DNA of 64,000 nt from Lineus longissimus (GCF_910592395.1 NC_088313.1:3844501-3908500), one strand, 5' to 3'; shown: positions 1 to 14,600, numbered from the stretch's first letter. Notes: a model not told the origin generated them from the letters alone. Numbers and translations: made by a program.

Positions 1-3000
1 GGATCCAGCAGTGTCTGGGTCGACTATCAAGAGGAAACGTTCATATCTTCCTCATTTTTCGCTACCAATGAAGAGACGCTGTTGTGTCACTGTTCAAAAT
101 GCTTTGAGTTCATTCTGGGGTTTTAAACCTAAGTGGCAATTATGAATTTATTATTAGTATACATGGATGATTCTATTAATTGAGATGTTCATATTTTTAT
201 CCGAGAACGAGAATGGAGATGTTTTCCCCGGCAGATATTATCAAATCAAGTTGAGTGTCTTGTATTATTGTTTCTAGACATACAAGACAAACTACATGTA
301 TGTCATTGCATTTCTGACAAAGCGCAACGCTATATCAGTTCCCAATGTGCCACCTTGTTCTCGTATCAAAGTCTAAACCTATCTACAAGAAAGAAAAGTG
401 AGTGAACTAACTAAAGTGTTCGAGGTACATGTATACAGACATTATAGTTGCACCTGATGGAAACAGTTCTGTTCCTTAAACTCCACTTGAGTCTGGTGTC
501 AGTTTCAGCAACATGATATACCGTCAACAATTTCCAATTCAAGTCCCCACCAAAGATACGGAATTGCTATTCAAGTCAGCTGCCAGCAAGCCTTGAAAGC
601 AATTTGAGCGTTCTGTTTCTTTCTTAATAATTCAGGAGAAACCTGGCTCACCTTTTCAAGAATCTTGCAATGCCTTGCCAAGCACCTTTCTTGAGACTGT
701 CGTACAAGGACGACGTCGACAGCCAAACAAGCAGGCCTGTCAGCATACTGCTCGCAAATGTCATTAAAGAGGTTGAATAGCGCCTCCAGAAGCAAGCAAC
801 AGCGCCACCCGTAGCAGAAATAAGAACTGCTTAGTGACGTCATGGTTTCCATATACGGCATCTCATTTGCGTATTTTTACAACCTTATTTACTACGAGTT
901 ATAAATATGCCAGTAGCACGTGGATCATGCCGGGCGGCGCTGTCAGGTGTTTCCACTATGGGTTACATAATCGGCTACAAAGAGGCCAGTGTTCTTGTAA
1001 ATGAAGTTATTAATGATAGCGAGAGAATGTTAGTGTATGTTACGCAGTCAATAGCGATATTAGTGAGTTGGAGAGAGGAGAAAATGGAAAATGGAGAGAA
1101 TAGTAGTATGGATTTCGAGTCCCAAGAAGAAACTTTGCAAAGTTTTCATCAAACTGATAATCATATTCCTTCCTTCTCTGTCTCCAACAATTAAAAGTTG
1201 CTGCAGTCAACCTGATGCGTTTATCCGCGAGCGAATCGACGAGACGAGGCATTTTTCAAGCATCCGAATGGTACCTTACAGATCCGCAAGGGGCGCGTTA
1301 CCGAAAATGTTGCAAAAATCAATAACGCGATCGTAAATATTGTCATATTTTTCAAGATGAGAGTATGTAAATGATACGCAAACGGTAAACCAATGAAAGG
1401 CCAGTATCTATTGAACCTTACAAGTGATTTGGGGGCCTTGAAACTCCTTATATTTATCAATGAAACCTTATTCCCGCCTAAGGTTTTGACCGGGCCGTGC
1501 AAAACTCCCCTTTTTTTCCCGGGCAGTTTCCTTTAACCTGAACTTGTACTTCAATTTCAAAGTCCCCTGTAGTCAGATATTTAGAATTTCAAAGTTTCAA
1601 TTGACGATTGGCTGTGACTTTAAAATATACAACTTAAATCTCCTTAAGGTGAATTCTGAAGAGTCCGATATTGATGTATATGTATAAAGATAATGCCAAG
1701 TGTGGATTAAACGTACTTGATAATGGTTACAAACCCCGGACTGACATGACTGATAACATCACCCAGTCAGACAGAAAGCAACGCGTGACCATCTACTGAC
1801 TACGATGAGCGCACTGCCCCTTGAAGAAACACCTTTACGGAATGGGCTTACGAGAATCTGCTCAATGTAAATATGGAGCTGGCCAGAGATCTGACCGGAG
1901 ATCTGATACCAGCCAACGTGCTTCCTATGAAGAATAGAGAGGAATACTGGCCAAAGGGCAAGAGCCTGATAAAAAAAATTGGGTCTCTGTGGCAGGCCTC
2001 TCTACGAAAACAAAGTGACTGCCCAGTGTGCATCTCTGAAGTTCTGAACACGGGAGATTGGTTAGAAGAAGCAACATGACAACTTCAGTGGTAGCAAAGA
2101 CAAAGATATTACTGGGTACTCGGTCATAAATAACTACATGGTTGTCTTGTGTCATGACAGTGATGTGCCTCACAAAAGCTAAAGAGTAATGAAGTTGATA
2201 ATCTGGTGATGACAATACCCTGATGGGCTATCATAGCAAGCATCGCCACGTTGATGAAACTCCTGTAAGATCAGCTTCACTTTGACTTAGTCAATGATAC
2301 AAATTCTTAGAACTGATGACTGACCATGATGGACGAGAGCTGGGGGGAAAACGGTTCATGATCAAAGTGATGAGAGATATCGGGGGTGTAGCTAGCTTTT
2401 TGGTGTTGAGGGGGAGGAGTTGGTGGGCAAAAATGACACTTAAGGAAAACATTTACGGCCAAAATAATGGTCAAAAGCACGTTTTTTGGTGACTTCAGGG
2501 GGGGGGGGCAATTACTTTTGGTTATGAATTAGACCTTAAACAGATTTCACTAAAAAAAGCATCTCTATTCTGATCAGTCTAATTGATTCCGCTGCGTGTT
2601 CAAACCACTTACCCAAAGATCGCTTACTATCAAAACCGGAATCCTACTTATATCTCCCGGATTCATTTCAATGATAATACAACATATAATTGCATGAATC
2701 TAACTGATTGAGGACTTAACTGAACTCAAGACGGAAATAGCTGGATTTAGATTAATAGAATAGGATCAGGATTGAAATGGGGATAAATCGCAGATCAATT
2801 GGTCCAATTTCACTTGTGAAAAGTACTTGTGATTATTACAGATACATCTTTATTGTTGGAGATTTAATTTAGGTTGCATGAGAACTAAAAGACGAAGACA
2901 GCACTGACCCCAAACTAGATAAAAACATTCAGTGACCTCATTTGTTATGTACCTTCAGTCTATCAGACTGGAATACTTTGGGATCGAATCCAGTTTTTTC

Positions 3001-3914
3001 AAATTTGGAAGTGTTCAATTTTCTGAGCCAGGTGCTTGTTCTGTTCTCAAATTTTCAACATTTCCATGTTTCATATTCGGAGTGACATCTGGTGGAAAAG
3101 CCCAGATTCATCCTAGATTCAGGGCATTTCCTCATTGATTCCGATTCTATAGGATCTCTGCAAAACACTTATGGCCATCTATGTATTTTTGATGTCAAGA
3201 ACACTCAGTAAAATCATCATTTTGTGGACTTTTTTTGAAAGCTTGTGTGCATACATTCATGTACATCACCTTCCAGCTGAGAGCCAAACCAGTCAAAACA
3301 AATATTCGAGTGCGCTTACCACTAGGACTCACTTGGAGTTGGACATCTGTTAATCCTGCCTATATAACCCAAAGACACCTCTAGGCTACCTTTCACCATA
3401 TAAGCTTATTGAATCCAAGCAAAAACATCTCTCACCAAAGAGCCGAGGGGATATTGGTGTTTTCCCTCCATTAATTGAACCTTGTAACCAGTAATCAGCC
3501 ATAAACACCAGTTTACGCACCATCTTTTTTTGCTGCGACCACAGGCTGTGAGTTGAATATTCATTTGCTGCAGGTAATGAGGGGGAAAGCTTCCAGGACA
3601 AGACGCAGTGGTTGCATTGTCCAGGGAGTCAGTGGTGTAGAACCTGGCTGGAGGACATACATCTAGTTGGCAAAGCAAAACTGTTGGCTATGAGATAAAA
3701 GCATCATTATGCACTTTCAACATTCTACTGACATTTATGACTAGGAAGATATTTTCTGAAGAGTATGTTATGAAGAAGAAAAAAAAGCCTTGGCAAGCCG
3801 TATAAGTACCACTTCTACTTACTGCAATCCCATTGTATCCAAACTACACATTTGATTAGCATATATATTGGCAGTTGATGAGCACCTCTAGCCTACTTTC
3901 ACCGCAAAGGAGTA
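1..3914. other. Non-genic stretch, no convincing gene
   Basis: I see AT-rich DNA without a recognisable gene family. A frame is open from base 2 to the TGA near 148 (+) and could be the tail of a gene lying to the left, since it ends in ...SSFWGFKPKWQL, but nothing identifies it. A minus-strand open frame at 571-861 is listed separately. There is a poly-G run near 2509. The remaining open frames are short and unrelated to any family I know. Confidence 0.4.
571..861 (-). CDS. Possible coding exon, unrecognised
   Basis: A 96-codon minus-strand open frame begins with ATG at 861. Codon use looks moderately protein-like in its middle part (NLFNDICEQYADRPACL, VRQSQERCLARHCKILEK). Directly after the lysine of ILEK the sequence reads AAAAG|GTGAGC, a good splice-donor match, so this could be a first coding exon ending near 654 rather than an intronless gene. 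A second frame over the same bases is also open and hydrophobic, so the frame is uncertain. I do not recognise the product. The call rests only on openness plus a donor-like site and may well be chance. Confidence 0.18.
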   Translation of the reverse strand: MPYMETMTSLSSSYFCYGWRCCLLLEALFNLFNDICEQYADRPACLAVDVVLVRQSQERCLARHCKILEKVSQVSPELLRKKQNAQIAFKACWQLT

Positions 3915-4400
3915 ACTCTTCAACTTTTTTCTCATCAACCCATTGATGTATAACCTCATTTAGGAAAAGATGAGCAGCAAAGGGAGATAATTTCCACGCT
4001 TATCAATGTCAGCCTATCGACTTTTGTCAGCCACCTAATTCAAATGATAAATATTTTTGACAAACATTTGAAATTAAAGCTGCAATTGAATCAACAAATC
4101 CCTCGCTACTGAGTCAGGAAGAAGCAACTTTTTTCTCATCAACCCATTGATGTATGACCTCATTTTGGAAAAGATGAGCAGCTAAGTGAGTTAATTTCTA
4201 CGCTAATCAATATCAATAAAAGTAATCAACCTACATACTTGTCAGCTGACTAATTCAAATGATGACATATGAAAGACATGAACCCATTAGAGTTGCAATT
4301 GAGTTACCAAATTCCTGAAGCTACAAAATCGGGAAGGAGCAACTTTTCAACTTTTTCTCATCAAACATGTCAAGCCATCAGCGCATGAGCACATTTTGGG
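3915..4400. repeat. Tandem repeat, unit about 205-220 bp
   Basis: The phrase CAACTTTTTTCTCATCAACC recurs near 3921, 4125 and, degenerate, 4348. Each copy is followed by a similar stretch (GATGTAT..CCTCATTT.GGAAAAGATGAGCAGC...ATTCAAATGAT). Two full diverged units and the start of a third are present. Confidence 0.7.
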
Positions 4401-7400
4401 AAGAAATTTTACTTTTTCCTCAAACGTGACAGACGGATCCTTTGTACAAGCAAAATGAGTACTGTACAAAATATCATGAAGACACTTTAATTCATGTGTT
4501 TTCCAAACCGTCCTGGTTCGGGAACCTGGAAATGATCGATTTAAAACTTTTTTTCATTGCTGTTTTCAATAGTCTGCTCATCAAGATTCGATAGGGTTCC
4601 CGCTTATAAAACTGGTCTCTCAAAATTTTATCATCCAACACTATATTTGGATGCAACCCAATTTCATTTGTTGCAATTTGTAATGGTACATGACCAAAAG
4701 AGAATCTGGTTGGTTACAAAATGCAGCTACATGCAATCGCATGAAATCTTAACAGATAACAATTCCCAGTTGACTTATTTGTCATCCACAAAATTATTTT
4801 CTTCACTTTTTCAATGCTGAAAGATTATGTTGTGATGCTAATTCCGTTGCCTCATTTCACCGTGTGTGAATTGCATGCTGAAATTGACATGACAAAACAG
4901 GTTTTAGAACCAACTCTACAAAGCATGCTGCAAGCCTTAGCATCAAAAATCAATGGTAAAAATTCCTGCTGTCCACAACCAAGTTGCAATTACCCCCATT
5001 CAGTTTCTTAATCTGCAATCCTACGATGCATGAGACCGACAAGGCATCGTATTATTAACCTCATTGTGGCCGCAGAGACTCCTAGCGTGCAGCATGCCAT
5101 GAAATCCTCATAAACATTTCCACTACTAATCTACCCAGAGTGACCCAGAATAGCCCCAGTTGGTCCTTCGTGTGATAAAATTCCACTAATTTGGTCCGAA
5201 AATCTCCCTCAAGTCGCATATTATGTCCAGTCGATTTAAAAATCAACAACTGGAATGTACCTTTATCCCTTTAGGCCGTTCTGGTCGAATCATAATCAGA
5301 ACATTTGACCAAAAGTTCTTCACTTTCATGTATCATTCCAACACTAGATATTACGTGACCAATTCATCAAAATGAATAAAACAAAAGCTACATTATAGAA
5401 CATGATCAATGACAATAGCGTACCTTAAGGCCACGTTCTAATTCATAATTCATCTACTCTTTGAATCAAAATTGCAGCACTAGATTTTAATGAGTGACAG
5501 ATTCATCAAAACGAACTACTGGCTTACTCAACCAAATGATTAAGACAATTAAAAGTGCTGCAATGATTTATGCCTATAATGTACCTTTAGGTCCTACACT
5601 CTGCCTCACCCGAATTTAATTTCAACTGGTATCTAAATCACTTATTGTTCAGGGGATTCCAATCCCAAATCGGTCTACCGATGGGAGAGTTTCCTTAATT
5701 TGCCTCCACTCTATAGCAATAAGAAGGGGCATTAATTAAACTTTTCTCCACAGGGATGAAATTGGGAAATTTTAAGCCAGGCAACAGAAGTGGTAATGGG
5801 TAAAAGAATGTTTATAGCTCATTGAACAGACTTGGCATTCTAATGAAAATGTCATAAATAAATAAGACAGCACAATATTGGTAGAATTTCAAATTGCTTC
5901 TTTGCTGGCAAATTTAATTCTTTTTATTTCATTGCCCTCAAAGAATGTCTAACGGTAAATTATTTTTGAATAGTGGCCAAGGGGGGGGGGGGTAGCCCAG
6001 CAAGTACAGAACCTCAAAATTATATTGCTTTTTGAAAATTCTGTAGGTAGAAAACTGACAATTCTAGAAGATGTCTCCGACAAGCATTTCTATATCCCTT
6101 AGAACAATAACAAAGGATAGATTAAAGAAGTAGGTAGGAGTCCTGATACTAAGGTTTCACTGATCAAAGACCTCATTATTAACAACAATGAAATCGAAAT
6201 CAAGGTCGAGCCAGAACATGACGTCATTACCAACCGACAAGTTGGTGTCACCAACCCACTGTCAATCCAAATTAACATTCCGAGTGAAAGCAAACGGCCA
6301 TTATGGAACATAATATCCTCTGTTTCTAGCATGCAATGTTCTTAGATCGGGGAAATTTGATTTTGGCAAAAGCAAGGGGAATCCTTCACCAGAAGGCACG
6401 GATTCAGGATAATGAGAAGGGGGGGAGGGGGCGCCGAGCTTTAATAGGGTACAGCTTCTAGCACAGCACGAACATGATAGAGCATCGTTTTTAAGAACTT
6501 CTCTCATTAGACATGTTAAAAAAATCATGGTTTCCAAATCAGCAGAAAACATGGCATTGGGGGGGGGGGGCCTGGCCCGTGTCAGCCTCCCCTTAGATCC
6601 GCCCCTGCAGATGGACACTTCGGATACCGGTAGTATAAATAGAAGAGTTACAGTGACTGCCTGCTTATCTCTCTCTTCAATTCCACATTTCCAATCTTGT
6701 CACTGTGATATATAAAGTAGATGGGCAATAGAAGTCATTAGGCAATCTGAAGCATATCTATGAATTGATACCTCCCATGAGAGTGGTGCCAATGGTACTT
6801 ACATACTAGCTCATTCATAGTTGGTTATTAATATGGGATTCCAGTGAAACCAGTCGATTATTTGAGAACTGATGGCACCAGCCTCGATGACTCCGATGAA
6901 GTAAGCCAACACTCTGTCACAGTTAGAGCACAAAACTAAATGCAGTAGAGAGGTAAGGAGCAATTATTCATATATTCATTTTCTTCTTCTTCGTTTTCTG
7001 CATTCAGATATTAGATAACCATCATATTCTTATAGGTCATGCACAGCAACAAAATTTGCTGTTTACTGCATGCCAGTTCCCCACAGTCTGGTCTTCAGCG
7101 AATTTGGCTCCAGCAAAAAGTCCTGTCTTTTTTTCATCAGGCAGCAATCCCGCAAAATGTTTCTTCATGTGTGTTTGGTTGCCAAGTCTGCATTTACAGG
7201 AAGCATTTGGATTTTGGCCTCGTCTCTTCAGGTCCTGGTGGAGTCATATTTCAGATGAGGATAAGCACTTAAGTAATTTTGTGTTCACCCAATACTCAGA
7301 ACATCGCTGGCTATCAAATATGACATTTCTGACCATCACTTAAAGAAGAGTTCCACCAAGAGCAAAAAAACAAAGCAAAAATACTTCAAGCAAGACTGAT

Positions 7401-8773
7401 GAGGCACTGCGGAGGCCAGCAACAACATCCTTGGCCAAAGACCAAAGGACGTTTCTTATCTCAGGCAACATGCACAAAAGCAATTAGTATTTTCTGGTGA
7501 TGATACCCAGGCATTCCTTTGGTAACTGTATTGGCCCTCTCTGTCGTTATACATGTAGCCTATACCAGTACTTCAGATAATAAAAGAAAAGGATTCAATA
7601 CATAAAATATAAAACAGCCACAAAGGAAATCATTGAACCCATCGAAGAAACCACATTTCATTCAGTATGATATTGCTAGTTGAACACATCTCCTCAGTTG
7701 ACTTTGGGTTGTGCATTATCATTACATCAGACCTAAAGCCAATAGCTTCCAAAATCAGTTTTATTCTGGAAGTCAGTGCTATTTTCCCGAACAAAAAAAT
7801 CAGATTGTGGAAGCAAGTGATTTGTATTGATCACCGGTCATTGTGACCAGTGATGCTTATCGCAGGCACCACCAATGCCCACAACAAACGAGCAATTTTT
7901 GTTGCCTGTGACCATGATGCAGGTCCCACCAAACTAAATTGATCATTTGCGGGGTGCTAGTCCAGCCCATATCACTTGCAACTGCAGGGGTCTCTCTCCT
8001 CATAAAAAATTCACACCTCCCTTCCAACCCTATTACAATCTATTCATCCAACATGACTGCCCTGACAGGAAAATATGAACGTTTTAATTCATAGTGACAG
8101 ACGACGAAATATATGAAATATTTATTTGACAGGTAATTGCCACACATTTAGGACAACTTTGGATGATGTCAAACTGGAGTCTCCGGGTCAATTACTGATA
8201 TTACTTGGGGACTGTCACTGCCACACAGGTTGAGAAAGGTCAGAAACTTTCAAATTCAGCCTCGGTGGGTTTTCCCACTAATTGGCATATTTCTTACTAA
8301 ATATTCACCCTTTCAATGCTGCATTTATCTATCTATCCTATAGTTCTTTACATTGATATTATTTAACTGAATTTCCGACGTACTAGGCCAACATACTTAG
8401 GTGGCCAGACTTAAAAATCAAGCTGGGGTCAGCTGAATGTGACTGCTAGAAAATTGCTCTCTCTCTCACACAGAGTCTATATCACTTTATACACTTGCGG
8501 GTATCATAACCATGGCTTTAAAATCATTCTCATTTCTTCCACCTTCTAATCAAAATTAGTTTTATGAAGTTAATCCCACCTTTGGCGGTCACCAAAAATA
8601 TCCAAACTCCCCACAGCAAATCCACCAACTTGAAAAATAAAATCCGACTTTCTCAATTTCAACATACATGCCGCGAGCACTTTTTAATATCAAGTATATG
8701 TAAAATGTTAAATTCTTTCTGGCGATACATCGACCAATATAGGAAAATTTCGAGTGCATTTTATCTTTTTTGA
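4401..8773. other. Non-genic stretch with low-complexity runs
   Basis: No recognisable gene. Poly-G runs of about ten lie near 5986 and 6548. The segment 6410-6610 (ending in CTTAGATCCGCCCCTGCAG) looks like a worn interspersed repeat. A near-palindrome around 7830-7854 is discussed in the findings. Open frames here are short, overlap in several frames and match no family. Confidence 0.5.
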
Positions 8774-8852
8774 GCGGAGCCTCAGAATCGAACCTGAGAC
8801 CTTCTGATCACAAGTCAGACACTCTTGCACTCGGACAATGCACTTGCCCTAT
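8774..8852 (-). repeat. tRNA-like sequence (SINE head or tRNA pseudogene)
   Basis: Read on the minus strand, it has a B-box-like GGTTCGATTCT, an A-box-like segment (TGTCCGAGTGCAAGAG) and a clean 5-bp anticodon-type stem (TCTGA / TCAGA) around the loop CTTGTGA. The ends do not pair as an acceptor stem, so it is more likely a tRNA-derived SINE fragment or pseudogene than a working tRNA gene. Confidence 0.55.
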
Positions 8853-11368
8853 CTTCGACATCGTGGACAATAAACACAAACCTATCTCAGAAAAGTAATT
8901 TCCATCTAATCTAAGAAAAAAATTAGATATTTTCAAAGAATTTCCTGTTGCTCATTGGTCGATATCGAAAGAGTAATTGATTGATTTGGCTGCATCAGTT
9001 AAGCTAAAAGTTTAAATTGATGGGCTTATTCAACCATTTTCTGTAGCTATTGACTGTTATGGTAACTGATAACGCAAACTCGCTCGTTAAAACGTCTAGC
9101 TTAAAAAACCAAACTGAAACATTTCTGATCTGATTAAGCTTCTTTGATAAGAAAGCAAAATATTCAACAGTCATCTTTTTTTAACGTTTAGACTAGATGT
9201 AGGGAAAGTTTCATCAATCGAGAAAAAAGTTTTGTTTATTCATAAAATGCCGTGGTGCAATCTAAAACGGGCCTGAAACGAGCGATTTAAATCTGATATC
9301 AAGCCGGAATATGACTTCATGACCACCAGCAGTTTGTCACACATTGTCTCCAAATTGAACATATTGAATGGTCAAATGCCTATTTGCATAAGATCAAGCT
9401 TAAACTGAATTTTCAGAACTGGTCTCAGGTTTTTTGTCCAACAAACTTTTCATTGACATTCTGGAGAGACTCCTTTATAATAAGATCAGTCCCAAAATAA
9501 TATTAGTTTGTGGACTGTGTCCAAAAAAATTACCAACTCATTTATCATCCCATCCCCCAAGGGAAAGTCTGTCCAGTGGCAATATAATCAAATTCAGTGG
9601 TTTTGGTCTCAGAATCCTGATTGTGATATTGTGGCTTTGGCATTCTGCTGGCCCAGTCGGTCGGGGTATTGGTCAGGTCGCCACTCTATCTAATGCACAA
9701 GGGGATGTTTTTTTCCAATGTTCATCATTGTTTACATCAAATACAATCACATATGTTTTGTCAAAGAAACCACTTCTTCAAAATTTCATATTTAGTCATC
9801 ATCACAAATGTTGTTCAATACAAGTGATGCCAGCAAGGCTCGCCACACATAGAACTTCACAGCTTTGTCTGAAGAAAATGTAATTCTTTGTTCTACTGGT
9901 CATTGCCGAGTTCCACATCACCAAAGCCTGCTCTTTCATGGTGTTCCCTATGTATCAACATTTCCAATCAACTTTGACTAAAGAAGAACAATTTTAATAG
10001 GTGTCGCTATCTATCTGTAACCCAATCTGTTCTACATGCACCAATAACACTTGTTCACACTCAATATCCTACCTAAACGTGTCCGTCACCGCAAGGACAT
10101 CCCATAATCTCATGATCTTAGCCACCAGTTCCTCATATTTAGTTAACGCACATATTAGCATGTATGGCTGGTGGATGAGAACATTTCGCTCGAATGCCTT
10201 TGGCTGCAATCATGACATGTAGCTCTCACATACAAATATTAGCTTTTCCCGATCCGGTGTGATATGGCGCTAAACCGGTCACTTGCCCTGAGCCAGTGGT
10301 ATTGTAATCTTTTGACATTTCACTTGGGAAGTATGCCGGTGTGGGCTGAGATGGTGAAAATGAATTGGCTAGGTTCATTTAATTCCTTGCCTGACAGCTA
10401 AATTAGCTGCATTAGTTACTTCCAAAGTCTCGGTCTCGAAAGCCTGCAAATTGTCTGTTTCAAATTGTATGACGTTCTCGTTGTGCACTTTAAGCTTAAT
10501 TGTGTGAAACCGGAGAAGAAGAGAAAGAAGAAGATGCACTATTCAGGATCCCACAGCACCAAGCAACAGAGAAAAAAACAGCTTGGCATTCTTCCAGACG
10601 TGTAATTTTATGAAACCCTGATGGCTCACACGCTCATCTGATAGCAAGTGTCATGTCAGATAACAAGATTACTTCAAAGTTATTACGTCAACTGCTGACG
10701 ACCAGACACCATTATCCCAATTGATTACCTCTTAATTCCCAACACTGGTGATCTCTGTCAATTTCCAGTTCGGTGCTAATGGTCTGTTCTGCTATTTTCT
10801 TCCAAGTACATGAAGTTATTCTTGGTGGTCCTGGTTAAGATGTGCTCACTAACTGCATGGATGAGACTGCCATTTCAAAATATTTCCCGCATATTTTTTG
10901 ATTCCCAAGTTATAGCAGAACGACGTCACCCACAAGCAAATGGAGCAGTCATTACCCAACTGCACAGTGTTCAGAGTTCTTGCTCCTGCACAATTGCCGC
11001 TTTGGAGAGATCGTTAGCCAATGAGGTCATGACTGCTCGGAACGCAAGTCAAAATAGTGACACAATTACAGCTCTTTTCGGTACCTTTCACCCTGCTCCG
11101 CATGTGGCATGCCGCTAACTTATCGAAGACATTTATCGCAACCAGTTTCCGTACAGACAGTAGCCAGCAATAAAATGAACCCAAACTACCATCACCCTGA
11201 TAAAAGGAACTGCCCTAAGCAGAACAATCAGCCAGCGTTAATTGAACACATGATGGCGAGTATTACCACGATTAAGGAACACTCACAATCTTGTCTACAC
11301 ATCTGTACCGGATGAGACAAGTTTTGCAGGCGCTTTATGTCTTGTCAATTCTGATTAAAGCTCCGACG
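8853..11368. other. Non-genic stretch
   Basis: No gene supported. The longest open frame (9434-9883, +) begins at TTG, not ATG, and shows no family features. I see no strong repeat. Confidence 0.45.
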
Positions 11369-11640
11369 TACTTTCTGTATTGGAACTAGGATCAGCAGCC
11401 AAGAAAGTCCCCTAATCTGAGGTTTATACCTCGTTATTGTGGCCTAGTACCAATATACATACACGTTTTATATTCCGATTCCCCACTTTATCAGTGGTTT
11501 TGATACTTTTTGTATTGGAACTAGGATCAGCAACCAAGAAAGTCCCCTGATCTGAGGTTTATACCTTGTTACGTTTGGCCGCGTACCAATATACACACAG
11601 TTTTTATATTCCGATCACTTTATAAGCAGATCTGATAAAA
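11369..11640. repeat. Two-copy tandem repeat, about 135 bp
   Basis: The block starting TACTTTCTGTATTGGAAC at 11369 is repeated from about 11504 (TACTTTTTGTATTGGAAC). Both copies continue through AGGATCAGCA.CCAAGAAAG, GAGGTTTATACC and ACCAATATACA to TATATTCCGAT, with scattered mismatches. Confidence 0.85.
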
Positions 11641-14600
11641 GGGTTTCTTCATCCTTTAGGGCTCAGGCTGCCTAGTAGTGCAGTATTGCCTCAGGTTTTG
11701 GGTGATATGATTGAGATTTTCTAGAGACCAGAGGTGATCTCTCAATCATTTGGATCATTCAAAGTAAGATTCTCCAGGTCTATATTGATTGCTTTCCATC
11801 AACAGATTTGGGATTCTTGGTAAACTTTCCTTCTTTTTCTAGCTCTTCCTTGGTACAGTAATCTATCATTTTGACTTATGGGTTTCAAAAGCTATAGAAT
11901 AGACCCTGAAAATGTCTCATGCTTATTAATTTTTGCAATTTGCAAGAATTAAAAACAAAATTCAGCTTAGTTTGAGAGTCTGAATTTCATTCAAGAAATG
12001 CTAAGGCAAGTTCCATTTTATACAAGTACCTATCTGAACAAAGCATTTTCTTGAATATTTTTTAAACGTCTAGGTAAAAAAGAATATGGAGGAGGTCTGC
12101 CCCAAAAGAATTCTGCTGAGGTATATTGGAATGATCAAAAAATGCTATGCCCAAGGAAGAAAAGACGTAATCCAGACAAAACACTGCTAATTTTATACTT
12201 CAACTTCGTCACTGGATGGGAATCAAGTGTGAAGTTTCAGACAGAAATATTAACTGCAATAGTCAAATAGAAATGTCATCTAGGCCTCTTCGACTACAAA
12301 GACAAGGTATCAAATGATACATCTGATTTCGAGTTACTTTGAGGAGGACTGAAGGCAAAGGCAGCTAATCTAAATGACAGAATGAATCCTGTAGGGTTTT
12401 TAAGATCTTGAAAAAGGTAACAAGTTTTACCATATGTGACCCGGCATGGCAAAATGAGTCGCATGTCGCTTCGAGCTTGCCAGGTTGAGACGGACTGGTT
12501 GTCCATTTCGCTATTGTCTGCCTTTTGTTAAATCTGAGAACATCAATTTCTTCTATTATGTCCTGGTGTCATTTTAGGCTCATCTTCTGTGCGACATGTG
12601 ACTCATTTTGCCATGCCAGGTCACATAATGAGAAGGAAGAAGAGGATGTACGACCACATTACACCAACACAGTTCAAGTCACACTGGGTCCTAGTGTCTG
12701 CTTGGAATGAGTTTAAATCTTCTATCACGTACTTGGCATTCTGTTTCATTGTACCTAACAAATCTTCTCGAAGTACAACAAGATCTGCTTCATCTGTCCT
12801 TCCTGAAAAATTCACTCATTTATTGCCTGCCTCTGGACATATTAAAATAGTATTCTGCCAACAACACGCACTAATGGTTCAAACCAGATAAGGAGCAACG
12901 CATGGGCCACGACACAAGCCTTCATGTCGCCATATTGTCGGCCAATCACACAGATGTCTGATCCTATCTTGTGCCATATTTACCATATCTGTTTAGAGTC
13001 TCATCCATCATAAATCATTATTGTAAACCAGGAAATATATGACCTGCTCGGGCAAAAGAAGGTGCCTGTCATAGAGAAAGGGAGAAAAGAGGAAAAAAGA
13101 GCAAGATTTTTTTCTTCTGAAATTAATTTTTCTTCAGAAAAATGATTCTAGAAATACCCAAGTCATTTTTGACCTCTTTGAAGGCTTTTATTGTCGAGTA
13201 AGTCATCAGATAAGTCACTGTTACTAATGGTTTCATACTGGGTACCCTATCTTTTAAAAATCACCCAAACCAAATCGGTTTCACTGAATATGTATGATAC
13301 GATTTCAACTTCATGTATCATTCCTGCATGCATCAAACAGTTCCTGTCAAGCAACAGATTCAGAAGGCCGAACAAAGCATCCGAACAAAATGTATCAACT
13401 GATGGACAGTTTACTTGAATTTATTTGCTGGAATCGATATTGAGGAGAAAGTTTAGGGAAGATGCATTGAAGCACGGACTAATCAGATTATTGCTGCACA
13501 CATGTCATTACTCTACTGTCAGGCAGAACACCTCAAGGACGAATTTATAAATAATTTCTTCAGATAATTTATTGAAGGTTTGTCAGAACTTTAATAGCTG
13601 TGGGAGCAATATTATTTGATATTTTCAAGATTCAATTGTCATCATGGCGCTATTTGCATAATTACTTTGAGAAGTGAATTTCTGAGTACTTCAAAGGAAT
13701 GGTGAAAACACAGCAATTTAACAATGAATGACAGTTAAAAGAGCTGGTACTTCTTCCAGTAAGAACAGTCGAAGGTTATCAAACAACATATACAATCATA
13801 TCACTGGATTTCAATGATAGCCTGCCTCAAATATCCCATCTGCAATGATCCACTATTTCCATCTATTCTAATTGACACTTGACAGGTTCAATCTAATACA
13901 TGGCATATATTTGATTCAAAGGGCTAAGGCCAGACACAAGCCCATCTGGAGTGATGGAGAATTGTTCAAAAGGCCATAAAAAATAATTGAAATTTCACCA
14001 AATGATCAACATTTGAGAACATTAGGCCGACTTCTATATTTGATCAGTAAATTGAAACAATTGATTTATAAACTGAGGAATCCTTCATCGAACTGCTGGG
14101 ATAGAAACAGATCGATCATTTTCGATCTCAATTTCGTCTGGAGTTTCAAATGCGACAGAACACACGATAAATCATCGCAAAAAATCAATGCTATCAGTTG
14201 GAACACTATCTTTCTGGATGACTACTTGTGGCATGGGCTCTTCTTTTCTTCATCTCGGTTCAAATTGAAGACTACACAAATTCCGTGGCATAAAAAGAGA
14301 AGATTAGTGACATCTCCTTAACATGTATAAAGTTCTTTTATATCAGACTGACTTCAATCCTGTTTTCAATGCAACGCATTGTGATATACATTATACATGT
14401 ACATTTTTGGTGATTTGTTGCAAGAATTCATAGGGGACAAGTTTGAACTTCAGCATTCTAAGGGTAGAATACGTTCATATTTTACCTTCATTTCATTCCT
14501 CCCATTTTAATATCTATCTACTTTACATATAACATAGTTTGAGTAGCCTCAACAAACTGACACCCTCAAATATCTGCCAAATCATCCGTGTTCAAACACG

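Noticed and set aside
9434-9883. 149-codon plus-strand frame
   Set aside because: Starts with TTG, lacks family features and overlaps another open frame.
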